A stretch of DNA of 64,000 nt, taken from NCBI GenBank assembly GCA_039698035.1, contig JBDKSW010000007.1:1-64000 (forward strand). The letters are read 5' to 3'. The notes beneath the pieces were generated by a model. The model did not search any database and was not told the DNA's origin. It saw nothing but the letters and a program-made list of their open reading frames with translations. The stretch's first letter is position 1. The number at the start of each line of letters is the position of its first letter. The position numbers and the translations under genes are program-made. Shown in pieces: positions 1-8,826 of the stretch. The DNA comes from JAJFUI01 sp039698035. Lineage in GTDB: Bacteria; Planctomycetota; Planctomycetia; Pirellulales; Thermoguttaceae.

Positions 1-621
1 CACCTGCTGATTCCAAGATTTCTCATCAAACCACGACAAGTGCATAATAAGCATGTCGAGAGAATTCTCATCGTTCCAGTGTATCAAAATACTCGGCACT
101 TCATGGATTGCCTCCATCAGGTCGTTCACCATCTTCACTGGAACGTCGGGGCGACATGTCCAGTTGCGAGCGAAGACAGTCGCCCAATGAATGGTAACAA
201 GGGCAGCCTTGAGAATAGGCTCCGGTGCAATGGTCATCATACCGACCCTCACCTTCTCCACCATCTCCAACATCCTCCTCAACGAATCCTCGTCAGCCAA
301 CCGATGCTCTGTCCCAACATCAATCAGCAATTCTGAAGGCAAATGGCCGTTCCTAATCAACTCGACCGAATCAGCAAACGGCACTACCTCATCGGCCTTC
401 GAGTGCAGAATCAAGGTGTTTGGTTTGACCGTCGTCGCCGTTCCCCAACGCCTCCATGCGGGGCAGAGAAGGACGAGGGGCGTGTTGCCCGCATTGATGT
501 TCATGGCAACGGTTCCACCCCAACTCGATCCGCCCACAACATCAGGGCGATGCCGGTCAAACTCGTCCTGGGTAATCCTCACGCCGGTGTCAAAATCCTC
601 AGCGGGTCTGGGCGGATTCTG
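1..621 (-). pseudogene. Alpha/beta-hydrolase C-terminal fragment, open to the window edge
   Basis: The minus-strand frame is open from a TGA at 622-624 down to base 1 and has no start codon of its own. It begins inside a recognisable region (EDFDTGVRITQDEFDRHRPD), then a nucleophile-elbow-like GGSSWGGTVAMN and a late strand ending in an acid (LILHSKADEVVPF) and a His (VGTEHRLADED), so it is the C-terminal part of a small hydrolase of the RBBP9/YdeN kind. The N-terminal part of a similar protein lies at 1716-1985 on the same strand. The frame then runs on into about 85 residues of unknown type rich in Trp and His. Its 5' end overlaps the stop of the transglutaminase-like gene. It could also be one of two separately decayed paralogues. 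Confidence 0.55.
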
Positions 622-1624
622 TCAAGGTTTTCTCAATGACCTCCTGAGAGGGCTTCGAGGGATCGACGAATACGATCAGCGTGTCTTTGATCCGAATAGA
701 TGTCGAAGGCTGGGATAAACCAGCGAAAGCATTTGGGTAATACCTTTCCAAGACCTCTTGAGGAACAATAGGCTTTCCCTCGTGCGTCTCAATCAGGATA
801 ATATGTCCAATTGCCTCTGGCAGAAACTTATCGTAGTCACAATTGAATGAGGGGCCTGCACGGAGACCGGACTTAACCGCCATCGCTGTCAACGCCCGAT
901 AATACGGGGAGTTGCCGATCACGTAAGCCTGCTGTACAAGAGAAGTCCCGCCTTTTTCGTCAACCGGGAGAAGCGTTTCATCCAATTGCCGAAAGTAGGC
1001 GGTGGTTTGCTTCTTCCATTCCTCCCATTGCAACGACATCACCATAACTTTGGGATCGTTGCCCTTGTGGTACGCAAACCGCTGCCCCGGAAGCATCTTC
1101 GTTTTGGGAGAATAATTTTGGTAAAGAGTCTTACCACCTGGATCGAGGAGCGACCATTTCCCGTTGACAAACACCTCCAGGAAAACGTGACCTGACCAGG
1201 AACTGAATGGACGCCCCTTCTTGAATGCCCAAATCCAAGCTACGTCCATCGTTTTGACCCAAACTGTAGGAATACCGGCTCCCTTGAGGAGAACGCCGCA
1301 GACAATCCCTTGATCGGCACAACCTCCATATTTCTTCTCTCGCATCACATCATCGTAGTTCCGCCACTGATAGGCGATCCGTCCGTCATACTTGAGATTC
1401 TTATCCATCCAGTGCAAAACATTGCGGATCGTCTCCAGTTCCGACTTCCCCTTAAGCTTTGACGCCTGTGCAAGGATTGCTGCCCGATCACCAAGCGAAT
1501 CGGGAAAGTCTCGGTAGATGTCTGGATGTGCGTAATCGACGGAATCGATCTCGGGTTCGACGGCACAAAGAAGGCTGGTTGTGCAGAATGCGAGAAGACA
1601 GGTGCCAAGTGAAACGAATCTCAT
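599..1624 (-). CDS. Secreted transglutaminase-like protein
   Basis: A 341-aa protein with a cleavable signal peptide (residues 1 to about 21, ending LLCAVEP). A transglutaminase-like papain-fold core follows, with the expected triad visible: Cys102 in YGGCADQG, His146 in SGHVFLE and Asp161 in LLDPGG. Proteins of this family act as exported proteases, peptide hydrolases or cross-linkers; the substrate here is unknown. A good Shine-Dalgarno (AAGGAG) sits about nine bases before the ATG, so it has its own translation start. It lies between two pieces of an alpha/beta-hydrolase gene, which suggests it was inserted there. The C-terminal half (residues 170-341) shows no family I recognise. Confidence 0.75.
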   Translation of the reverse strand: MRFVSLGTCLLAFCTTSLLCAVEPEIDSVDYAHPDIYRDFPDSLGDRAAILAQASKLKGKSELETIRNVLHWMDKNLKYDGRIAYQWRNYDDVMREKKYGGCADQGIVCGVLLKGAGIPTVWVKTMDVAWIWAFKKGRPFSSWSGHVFLEVFVNGKWSLLDPGGKTLYQNYSPKTKMLPGQRFAYHKGNDPKVMVMSLQWEEWKKQTTAYFRQLDETLLPVDEKGGTSLVQQAYVIGNSPYYRALTAMAVKSGLRAGPSFNCDYDKFLPEAIGHIILIETHEGKPIVPQEVLERYYPNAFAGLSQPSTSIRIKDTLIVFVDPSKPSQEVIEKTLTESAQTR

Positions 1625-1715
1625 GTCTGATTGCTCCTTATATCAATTCGACTATGCCCAACGATCATGTCGTCACAAAACGGCGACGATTTTTTGGAAT
1701 CCACCACAGCACATT

Positions 1716-1985
1716 TTACCCGGAACGATAATCAACCGAAGGAATCGGACAACCATCGTCAATTTTGAAAACGATAGCCAAAAGAGGATCTCGTTTCTTT
1801 CCCGTCCAACCGACCACGACATCAGGATGATGCCGATCAAACTCGTCCTGGGCGATTTTGACGGCCTCATCGAAATCGTCGTCGGGCAACTTCGGATTGA
1901 GAACCGTATGACCGTGTTGGGCCAGATAGGTCGGCTTGACGCCGCCGACTGTCGAACCGAGGCCGTGGAGGAAGAGAATTTTCAT
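1716..1985 (-). pseudogene. Alpha/beta-hydrolase N-terminal fragment
   Basis: The 89-residue frame starts like an intact small hydrolase (MKILFLHGLGSTVGGVKPTY, the first strand and oxyanion loop) and reaches PDVVVGWTGKKRDP, where the nucleophile motif GxSxGG should follow but does not. The last 20 residues look like unrelated sequence. Residues in DDFDEAVKIAQDEFDRHHPD match the start of the C-terminal fragment at 1-621, so the two pieces overlap by about 25 codons. I read this as the broken front of the hydrolase whose back lies beyond the transglutaminase-like gene. Confidence 0.6.
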
Positions 1986-2000
1986 GGGGGGCCATTCACT

Positions 2001-3611
2001 TCATAAGTCTGCAAGTTGAGTGTCGAGCCATCGGGCAACATCGGCTGTTAAACGGTGAGGGCAAACGCACAGGATCAAGGCAAGAAGAATGGGGTCATTT
2101 CTTACCACTTCCGGCACGGAGTTGCCGTTGCACTCCTCCGCCTCCGCCCGCAATTCGCTCCACTGCTTGGGGTAGCGTGGGGCCACGTCCCAGTGCGTAC
2201 CCTCAGCCGCACGCCACAGAAAGAACTGCCACTTAGCTGCTGGTTCAAACCTATTAAACCACACATGGGTAATCGATGGCCACAGCGTCGTCATCTGCAT
2301 TTTCCAGTTTAGACGAGCGAATAGATGTACGATGCTTTCCAGCGTGTACGAGTGCTTCCGAAAATCCTCCTCAATCGGCTCATCTGAGATTCCAAGGCGT
2401 GCAGCGAGCACCTCCGATTCCGAGTAATAGGGATTGGGAAGGGCGTTGTCAGGGGGGCACTGATGTCCGTTAGCTTCACAGATTCCAGATATCAACATGG
2501 ACAATAGGCTATCAATAGATGGGGTTGCGTCAACCTTTCTCCAAAACCAATAGAACGCCAAAAGCAGTGGCACAGCCGCTTCCCCCCATAACCATAGGCT
2601 GCCACGATGTTTGCCGCAGAACTCCTTGGCGAACTCATCGTTTTCACCGATCCCGCCGTCGGCTCGTTTCCACAACGCAAAGAGACTCACAAAACCTACA
2701 AGTCGAGTAATTCTGCCCCTGCGAAATAGATTGTCATTTATCGGGTCGCCCTCAATCATGTTCTTCCGTTCTCGCAATTCCGCAACAAGGTCTTCCAAAA
2801 GCGACCATATCGTAGATTTTGCAACCGAGATGGCAGGCATCCAAACGGACTTAGAAAGGCTCCATCGTTCCGCCACGGCCAAGACATGACAGCAGTACAA
2901 CGTCCACGCTTCTATCTGTGCAACATGGTATTGCTGTCTCGCATGTTCGCTTTCAGCAATAGCAGTCAGCAAACCGGCACTTGAAAATCTCTGATGACAG
3001 GAAGACTGACTTGGACGGCTTCCAACGTCTAGTTGGAGGGTAGATTGCAGGAGTCCGCAAAGCTTGGCCGTTTGAAGGGGGCCGGTGCCATCCTGCAAAA
3101 ACAACTCCAAAATGTCTCTGCTTTGGCTTAGCTCGGATGGCCAGAGGTTCGTTCCCAGGTCGATGGCATCTCGAAGCAATTCTCCGCCGACAATCGTTTC
3201 GAGCTTCAAGTAGCTTTGCCCGGCATCTTCCCAGCGACGGTTCATGTCACCGATGGCCCGAATGACCGACTCGTCAATTCCCTTATTAGTGACCAAGAAG
3301 GAACGGTGGGGCTTGGTCTTCGGCAAGGACGGATGAACGACAGCAGTTGTTACGAGGTCATGTACCTGACTGGCGATGCCGTTTCGCCACTCGCTCATTG
3401 TGATCCGTGGGCCGCTCGGTGTCTTTAGTTGATACGCATAGGGAGTTCCCTGACGGTCAACGGCGATCACGTCCTTACCTATCTCCATCTCGCCATGTCG
3501 GGTTAAATGGAGAACGGTCATGCCCTTGCTCGTAAGGGTATGGCAAAACGGTGCCTGAAATGACCGTTCTGTGGCGTTAGCCAACCAGCCTGCGACTAGC
3601 CTCTCGATCAC
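2001..3611 (-). CDS. Restriction-endonuclease-like protein (PD-(D/E)XK type N-terminus)
   Basis: A 536-aa protein with a nuclease-like N-terminus. Residues 41-63 read EMEIGKDVIA...YAYQLKT, which fits the Mrr/Holliday-resolvase pattern with an acidic residue (Asp47) and a Q-x-K pair (Gln61, Lys63). The remaining 450 residues are mostly helical, with Trp-rich stretches and no motif I recognise; they may bind DNA or sense a trigger. The start is a GTG lying inside the 3' end of the upstream 196-aa gene (35-bp overlap), so the two are probably translated together. The position at the end of a block with Argonaute genes makes a defence role likely, but this is inference from context. Confidence 0.55.
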   Translation of the reverse strand: MIERLVAGWLANATERSFQAPFCHTLTSKGMTVLHLTRHGEMEIGKDVIAVDRQGTPYAYQLKTPSGPRITMSEWRNGIASQVHDLVTTAVVHPSLPKTKPHRSFLVTNKGIDESVIRAIGDMNRRWEDAGQSYLKLETIVGGELLRDAIDLGTNLWPSELSQSRDILELFLQDGTGPLQTAKLCGLLQSTLQLDVGSRPSQSSCHQRFSSAGLLTAIAESEHARQQYHVAQIEAWTLYCCHVLAVAERWSLSKSVWMPAISVAKSTIWSLLEDLVAELRERKNMIEGDPINDNLFRRGRITRLVGFVSLFALWKRADGGIGENDEFAKEFCGKHRGSLWLWGEAAVPLLLAFYWFWRKVDATPSIDSLLSMLISGICEANGHQCPPDNALPNPYYSESEVLAARLGISDEPIEEDFRKHSYTLESIVHLFARLNWKMQMTTLWPSITHVWFNRFEPAAKWQFFLWRAAEGTHWDVAPRYPKQWSELRAEAEECNGNSVPEVVRNDPILLALILCVCPHRLTADVARWLDTQLADL

Positions 3612-4167
3612 GCCACTCCTCCTTCTTTCTAATCATCAGATTGGCAAACCGTTTATTGGTTTCTGGATCGGACTCTATCTGAGTGTGGAGGGCCTGCAAA
3701 TGCTCCATCATCTTCCTACCGCACATTAACGTTGGAAGTTCGGGCTTGCCGCACTCGTCAAAATCGATGTCAATGGTCTCGTACATACGGAATATGTCTT
3801 CGACTGTCGGCATCCCCGTGTAACGAACAGCATTTCCAACTTCCGAAATGGCCTTGTTAAGTGACTCAAAGCAAGTCTGCGTCATTTGGTTCGCCATTTC
3901 TCTAGCTGCCTCGTCGAACTTGCGTTGTATTTCCTCGCTAGACAGGGTTTCAAGTTCTTCGTCGGAGATACGAACCTCAGTGTGGTGATGCTTCATTTCG
4001 ATTGTTTCTTCTGTTCCATCAGCACGAATCATCTTCGTACAGTTACCTTCCTGGATACATACGGCAGACGCCCTCGAAAATGGCGTTGCACGGTTGTGGA
4101 TGGACTTCATGCGGGCGTCCAGAAACTTGGAAAGCTTCGTCTTAAGGTGAGGAAAGTCAGGGAGCAT
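3577..4167 (-). CDS. Conserved-looking protein of unknown function, partner of the nuclease-like gene
   Basis: A 196-aa soluble protein with no family I can name. It is helical and acidic in the middle, with a long amphipathic segment (residues 70-110, EELETLSSEEIQRKFDEAAREM) and a basic C-terminus rich in Arg and Lys. A His-rich stretch (MKHHHTEV, about residues 58-65) and three Cys residues are visible but do not form a standard zinc site. The ATG has a GGAG nine bases upstream. It overlaps the following nuclease-like gene by 35 bp, so a physical or regulatory partnership is a reasonable guess. Confidence 0.6.
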   Translation of the reverse strand: MLPDFPHLKTKLSKFLDARMKSIHNRATPFSRASAVCIQEGNCTKMIRADGTEETIEMKHHHTEVRISDEELETLSSEEIQRKFDEAAREMANQMTQTCFESLNKAISEVGNAVRYTGMPTVEDIFRMYETIDIDFDECGKPELPTLMCGRKMMEHLQALHTQIESDPETNKRFANLMIRKKEEWRDREASRRLVG

Positions 4168-4378
4168 TAGCGGTTCTCCGATCCGAAATCAGCTTCACGC
4201 ACGAACACCAGGGGTTTTGCCCTCCGCTCCCACCAGCATAGCAAAAGTGCCACAACTTGACGAGGTTGCCTGCTCGCATCCTGTGAACAGACCGCAAAGG
4301 CGTTTCATAACATATTGGGGGAAATGGAGTGGCATGTTCCATTCTTTGTTGGGTTGGGTTTTCGGCTGAAATGAGCAT
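4157..4378 (-). CDS. Possible small Cys-rich protein
   Basis: A 73-codon frame that starts eight bases after the stop of the STM4504-like gene and ends eleven bases inside the following 196-aa gene, a layout typical of coupled genes. The C-terminal half has Cys and aromatic residues (KLWHFCYAGGSGGQNPWCSC). No Shine-Dalgarno is visible before the ATG and the N-terminus looks random. Otherwise this is a 218-bp gap without other features. I keep it only as a candidate. Confidence 0.22.
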   Translation of the reverse strand: MLISAENPTQQRMEHATPFPPICYETPLRSVHRMRAGNLVKLWHFCYAGGSGGQNPWCSCVKLISDRRTANAP

Positions 4379-4385
4379 TGCAATG

Positions 4386-5297
4386 CTACAGCTTTGCAAG
4401 CTGCACCAGCAAGAGAATATGTGCCGATGTCATTTGAATCATGTGGTCAATATGCTCCTTTCCAACAGCATACATCGGAGCCGGGCCACGTCCGTGGGCA
4501 TCCCCCAGCTTATTGCGAATGGTTCCTGTCGCCTCGAAAATCGGAGCGTAGAACGGAGGAAATAAGCCGTTGTCTCTGCAAATGCCGACAAGCTTCGAGC
4601 ATGTATCTTTATCGGGATCGTAAGTCCAGCCGTGGTGGTCGCAGATTGTTTTTAAGACACTTTCAAAGGCGGAGCCACAAGAAGTGATGGCATCGGCATA
4701 TTCACCTTTGCGGTAGTCATCATGGGCTTTCAGCATCTCCGCATTTGCCGTTTGAAACCTCGGATCGGCAAGAAGCTCCAGGCATGGCCTGATGGTAGCC
4801 TCGTGACTAAACTGTTCGTTCTTCTTCACGAACTTCGGGTATTGGTACTCAACGATAGTGCCACAGGGCCTTCCATATAGGCTTCCCGGCTTGTTCGTCT
4901 GAATCTCCACAAAAGGAGTGAGTTCATAGCCGATGGCTGCATCCCGAAAGACTTCATTGATTGCATCAACTCCCTTCTGCCTACCACAATTTCCCCATAC
5001 CTGAAAGGACATTTCGATGAAATCGAGTGCCATTTCGTCATCGCAGGAAAAAAAGTGCTGAACAACAGCGTTGTCGCTAACTCGTGCTGCATCATAGCCG
5101 GGACGAAGCAACCCACCATATTCCCGCAAGATTCGCTCTCCGACTTCCTGGAGCATTCGATCAATATCGAAACGCTCACCGAAAGCTTCGTTCAACTGCT
5201 CGATGGAATGCACAATCCTCCAACGAATATCGTCGGGAAGATCATACCGATATTGGTCGGGTGGTGGCGTGTGACGTTTTGAGAACAACCTGCTCAT
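4386..5297 (-). CDS. STM4504/CBY_0614-like protein with abortive-infection-type C-terminus
   Basis: A 303-aa protein counted from the ATG at 5297, chosen because the N-terminus then reads MSRLFSKRHTPPPDQYRYDLPDDIRWRI, close to the start typical of the STM4504/CBY_0614 family, and a GGGAG lies upstream. Residues from about 200 (KAHDDYRKGEYADAITSCG) to the end (RNKLGDAHGRG...HILLLVQLAKL) match the pattern of the Abi-C/RNase-toxin-like helical domain found at the C-terminus of this family. An upstream extension would overlap the Argonaute stop. It follows the Argonaute gene with a 16-bp gap, so it is likely in the same transcript. Its biochemical role is unknown. Confidence 0.65.
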   Translation of the reverse strand: MSRLFSKRHTPPPDQYRYDLPDDIRWRIVHSIEQLNEAFGERFDIDRMLQEVGERILREYGGLLRPGYDAARVSDNAVVQHFFSCDDEMALDFIEMSFQVWGNCGRQKGVDAINEVFRDAAIGYELTPFVEIQTNKPGSLYGRPCGTIVEYQYPKFVKKNEQFSHEATIRPCLELLADPRFQTANAEMLKAHDDYRKGEYADAITSCGSAFESVLKTICDHHGWTYDPDKDTCSKLVGICRDNGLFPPFYAPIFEATGTIRNKLGDAHGRGPAPMYAVGKEHIDHMIQMTSAHILLLVQLAKL

Positions 5298-5313
5298 GCA
5301 AGGCACACTCCCT

Positions 5314-6780
5314 CTACATGTAAAACTTGTACTTGGACCTTGGCTTTTCGTTCTCCGGCACCTCACGCAGGATGTCGCCCACGAGGCGAGAGAACCGGAG
5401 GGTAATCGGCATCAGGCCAAACATGTTTGCCGAATTCCAGTTCATCTTCGTGAGGACAAGCACCTCACGCAACAACTCTGTATGAGAGGTGTCGCCGCCC
5501 TTGTGGTCGGCAATTTGTAGGGGCGAAGGAACGTGGCCATGCGGATAGCCCTTTCCACGGATGTATCCGCTCGTGTAACAGTAGGAGATGTCCCCCGTGT
5601 GAAAGACGGTTCCTCGAAGCGGCGGGTACTTGCCGGTTCGCAATAGGCGAGCATCGCTGGTGGGGGCCAACGAAACCAAATCAATTTCGCTGACCTCACG
5701 CAGGGCTTCCCGAAAGCCTTGATATTCATCTGACTCAAACCTGGAAGATTTGTGGATAACAACCCGGTTTGGCAACCGGTCCCCATTTTCGTACCGGTAT
5801 TGTGCCAACACCATATCGATCAGAATCTTTGCTTGGTCGGCAGGAAGGTGAGGAGACTTTCCATACTTCTTCTCATCCCAATGGAACTTGTGGCCCCGCA
5901 ATACCAGTCCCTCCCCTTTCTCGTCGAACGCCTGGACGACACTAGTTCGGAGCGAGGACGAGTCGCCGAGTGGCCTATAGAAGCTGATCCCAATGTAGCA
6001 GGTGCCAGGTTGCAAGCCAGTCGGCCCCCACGGCAAGCCCTCCACCTTGAAATACATGCCTGTAAAAAGGTTCCACGCCACTTGGGATGGGTGAACCGTC
6101 GTCTTGTCTGTTCCGAAGTTGTCGATGGTCTTTTCAAGAAGAATTTGCGTCGGCTTGTCGAACTGCATCGCCATCGCCTTGAAGGAACGGCGAAGGTTGC
6201 GATAGACTCGGCCAACCCCTGTCTCGGTGTACTCGACGCTTCGGCACTTCTTGTAGAGTTCGTCAGGAAGTGCTACCACAATGTAGTCGAGGGGGCGATC
6301 TCGCTCCGTAATTAGGTTCATCTTCTGCTGCAAGATGCCTAGCAACGTTTCAAACTTCTGGCGTTTCTTTCGCTCATCCAGAATCAGATCATATTCGTGC
6401 TGCCTGATAATCTCGGTCAAGTCCGTTGTCAGATTACAACGAAAACCTTCGTTCGGGTTGCACGCTGGGAACGGTTCGTAGTTGTCGTTGCCATCGATGC
6501 CACGGCTACACTGCTCGTACAGAGCCTTAGCTTTGGCGACCGTATCGCTTGTGCCAATGAAGCCGATATGAATCTCACTCCTATGGCGGGACGTTTCCAG
6601 CGAACGTGGGCCGTACAAAGGGATTCCTACCTTGGGATCGGGAGACAGGTTTCCGTTTGCGAAGACGAGGTCCGGTTCATCCAGCCACTCGGCACCCGTT
6701 TGGGGCGAGGCCAATTCAAGAGGCAAGAGCTTCGTCGGGATCACGAGAGTCGGTGTCGTCGAAGTCGGCGGATTCTTCAT
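5314..6780 (-). CDS. Short prokaryotic Argonaute (MID-PIWI, catalytically inactive)
   Basis: About 488 aa from the proposed ATG at 6780. The opening DPKVGIPLYGPRS is typical of short pAgo proteins; a MID-like region follows (about 165-225, LDYIVVALPDELYKKC and RRSFKAMAMQFDKPTQ), then a PIWI region with CYIGISFYRP, VVIHKSSRFESDEYQGF and the usual end VLTKMNWNSANMFGLMPITL. The first catalytic Asp of the DEDX tetrad is absent (GISF where active enzymes have G-x-D), so it should bind guide and target but not cut. The frame can be extended to 6930, but that extension is only the shadow of the acidic tail of the upstream gene, so the start inside the 65-bp overlap is uncertain. It pairs with the HNH-APAZ protein. 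Confidence 0.85.
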   Translation of the reverse strand: MKNPPTSTTPTLVIPTKLLPLELASPQTGAEWLDEPDLVFANGNLSPDPKVGIPLYGPRSLETSRHRSEIHIGFIGTSDTVAKAKALYEQCSRGIDGNDNYEPFPACNPNEGFRCNLTTDLTEIIRQHEYDLILDERKKRQKFETLLGILQQKMNLITERDRPLDYIVVALPDELYKKCRSVEYTETGVGRVYRNLRRSFKAMAMQFDKPTQILLEKTIDNFGTDKTTVHPSQVAWNLFTGMYFKVEGLPWGPTGLQPGTCYIGISFYRPLGDSSSLRTSVVQAFDEKGEGLVLRGHKFHWDEKKYGKSPHLPADQAKILIDMVLAQYRYENGDRLPNRVVIHKSSRFESDEYQGFREALREVSEIDLVSLAPTSDARLLRTGKYPPLRGTVFHTGDISYCYTSGYIRGKGYPHGHVPSPLQIADHKGGDTSHTELLREVLVLTKMNWNSANMFGLMPITLRFSRLVGDILREVPENEKPRSKYKFYM

Positions 6781-8068
6781 CGGCGTCGTCTTCGTCGTCC
6801 CAGTCGAGGTCTTCCTCGCCTTCCTTGAACGAGTCACGGGCTGCGATTGAGAAGAGGTCTTCTTCATAGTATTGGTTCCTGAATTCCATTTCATCACCAG
6901 GAATGCCCGGAGAGGACACGTCAAAGGCAAGGAAATTGGTTGAGATCACAAGAGATTGGCTGCCAAAGTCAAGGGCAAATCGAGGCGATCCTTTCGACAA
7001 AAAATCACGCCAAAAGTTGACTTCGCTAAGATACTTATCATTGAACATGTTCGCCTTGAGGCGAGTCACCTTCCGCCCAATTTTCTCTGGCGGTAGCGGT
7101 ATTTCACCGTTGGTCGTCAGATGACGCTCGGGACGAATGCTCAAGCACCACTGGTCGTCGGCCATTCGATGGAAGCGAAGCCCAGCAGCGAGATGCCACC
7201 AGAATCCTTTTCCTTCGCCTGTTTTTTTCTTCTTTTCCTCCCATGCAACAAAGCGAGTTTGAGTCTGGCGATTCAAAGAGCGATACTTTATCGGACGATC
7301 TTCGCCAGGTTTTCGCACAGGGAAGTAAAATCGCCCGTGGGCTGGGTCAAAGCGAAGGCCAAGTCGGTCGGTGTACTTGTACATGGCTCGGTTGAGCAGC
7401 GTGACGAAGCGGCGATGACCTTCCGCCGTCGTCCAGAACTTCGCTGAGCGATACTTTTCGACCTTCGTGAGATCGATGACGGGAGCGAATGGCCCGTCAG
7501 GGTCTCGGAGGTCGTGGAACGAGAAGAGTGTCTTCTCCCGAACCAGAAATCTGATGATCTGATCGGAATTGATCGGGTAGTTGAGGTGTTGCTTGATGAT
7601 CTGATCCTGATGATCGCCATAGCCGCACGGAGCAGCAAAAACCGCTCGTGGAAGGTATGTCACTGGCAGGAGCGTACTGAGAATCCGCTCCTCCTTGAGG
7701 TCCACGCTGTCCACGGGGTCAACCGGTGATGCCAAAGTGGCGATTCGATTTTCGTGTTGCTCTTTGATCCTATTCAGCACGGGGACGCTGAAGGTCCGTT
7801 GCTGTTTGTCCACACGGTCGTGGCAGTTCTGGCAGAACAGAACCAAGTTGTGGTGTTTATCCCGGTCTTCATCAGACAACTCGACATCGCCTCTTGGCCC
7901 TTGGTGGCTGTCGGATACGATGTGGGCGACTTCACCAATGAAGGCGGCTTCGTCTTGGTCAGTCCCCGGTTTAGTCAGGCTCTCACCGCATCCAGGAAAC
8001 GCACATACGCCCCCGGATCGGGCAAGCACAATCTTCCATTCCTTGTCAGGCGGTTTCGTTCGTGGCAT
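6716..8068 (-). CDS. HNH nuclease-APAZ fusion, effector partner of the short Argonaute (SPARHA-type)
   Basis: A 450-aa protein from the ATG at 8068 (the frame can start at a TTG at 8086). Residues 20-90 form a zinc-stabilised HNH domain: Cys22 and Cys27 (GGVCAFPGCG), His49 (VAHIVSD), then Asn74 and Cys79/Cys82/His83 (NLVLFCQNCHDRVD). The middle and C-terminal part (about 150-400) matches the APAZ domain, which replaces the N/PAZ half of long Argonautes (SIRPERHL, RLKANMFNDKYLSEVNFWRDFL, FAFDV-like LAFDVSSPG). A strongly acidic tail of about 35 residues ends the protein. In known HNH-APAZ/short pAgo pairs target recognition activates indiscriminate DNA cutting; that activity is inferred here. 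Confidence 0.85.
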   Translation of the reverse strand: MPRTKPPDKEWKIVLARSGGVCAFPGCGESLTKPGTDQDEAAFIGEVAHIVSDSHQGPRGDVELSDEDRDKHHNLVLFCQNCHDRVDKQQRTFSVPVLNRIKEQHENRIATLASPVDPVDSVDLKEERILSTLLPVTYLPRAVFAAPCGYGDHQDQIIKQHLNYPINSDQIIRFLVREKTLFSFHDLRDPDGPFAPVIDLTKVEKYRSAKFWTTAEGHRRFVTLLNRAMYKYTDRLGLRFDPAHGRFYFPVRKPGEDRPIKYRSLNRQTQTRFVAWEEKKKKTGEGKGFWWHLAAGLRFHRMADDQWCLSIRPERHLTTNGEIPLPPEKIGRKVTRLKANMFNDKYLSEVNFWRDFLSKGSPRFALDFGSQSLVISTNFLAFDVSSPGIPGDEMEFRNQYYEEDLFSIAARDSFKEGEEDLDWDDEDDADEESADFDDTDSRDPDEALAS

Positions 8069-8082
8069 CCGATGCTCCCATG

Positions 8083-8826
8083 TCAAAATAGGCTCTTTTG
8101 TCCCGTGAACTCGTCTTCGCTCCGGTAGATCGTCTTGTCACCTTCACGCAAGTAAATCATTCCGAGCCGTTGTAACCGGACGGTCAGGTTCGTGATGTTG
8201 ACCCCGGCTTTTTCGACCAGTCGATAGAGATTGGGCCATTTCGTAAAATCGCACTGTTCCGCAGCCTCCTGAATCAGCCACTTCGGCATCAGCAATGCCG
8301 ACTGATAGCGATCTACTGCACTTCGGACTTCCGGTGCATCTTGCCCATCGGTCAACTGCTTGTAGAGTTGGTAGGCCCGACCGTCTGTCATAGCTCTGGT
8401 GAAGAGAACCTCGATTAGACGATCCGACTTGGATGCGTGTCGTTTGACGATAGTCGAACCGAGATCGCATCCCGGCAGTAACGGCTGATTCGCCTTCGAG
8501 CGATCAACGTCCAATTCCCAATGTCCCGCCTCGTGGCCAATGGTGCTGCGAAGTAGGCCGGGCTTCGAGTTGAAAAGATCGTTATGGGCTTCGTTGATGA
8601 GGATTTTTCGGTTAGCGGCGTCCAAACCGCCAAGGATTTGTTCGCCCGGTTGTTCCTGAATCACATCCCAATCGAAATCCAACCCCAAGACCTGCTCGAC
8701 AATTGCCTCAATCGGCACCGGGAACGTCACCTTGGCTCCAACTTTGGCTTCGTATTCTCGAATCCGTTGGGCCGTGATGTCTTCGATGACTTGGTTTCGC
8801 AGGAACTTGAGGCTCTGTTTGCTCAT
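8083..8826 (-). CDS. ImmA/IrrE-family metallopeptidase
   Basis: A 247-aa protein with the zinc-protease motif HEAGH at residues 98-102 after a typical IrrE/ImmA strand-helix lead (KILINEAHNDLF...LRSTIGHEAGHWELD). The C-terminal third looks like a winged-helix (LVEKAGVNITNLTVRLQRLGMIYL). In ICEBs1 and Deinococcus such proteases cleave a partner XRE repressor when activated. Here the partner is encoded just upstream with a 4-bp ATGA overlap, and the HNH-APAZ start is 14 bp downstream. The order suggests that the pair controls the Argonaute genes, which is inference. Confidence 0.85.
   Translation of the reverse strand: MSKQSLKFLRNQVIEDITAQRIREYEAKVGAKVTFPVPIEAIVEQVLGLDFDWDVIQEQPGEQILGGLDAANRKILINEAHNDLFNSKPGLLRSTIGHEAGHWELDVDRSKANQPLLPGCDLGSTIVKRHASKSDRLIEVLFTRAMTDGRAYQLYKQLTDGQDAPEVRSAVDRYQSALLMPKWLIQEAAEQCDFTKWPNLYRLVEKAGVNITNLTVRLQRLGMIYLREGDKTIYRSEDEFTGQKSLF

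Noticed and set aside
2001..3611. Calling this gene a type IV restriction enzyme of the Mrr family
   Set aside because: Only the short nuclease motif fits; the winged-helix DNA-binding part of Mrr is not visible.
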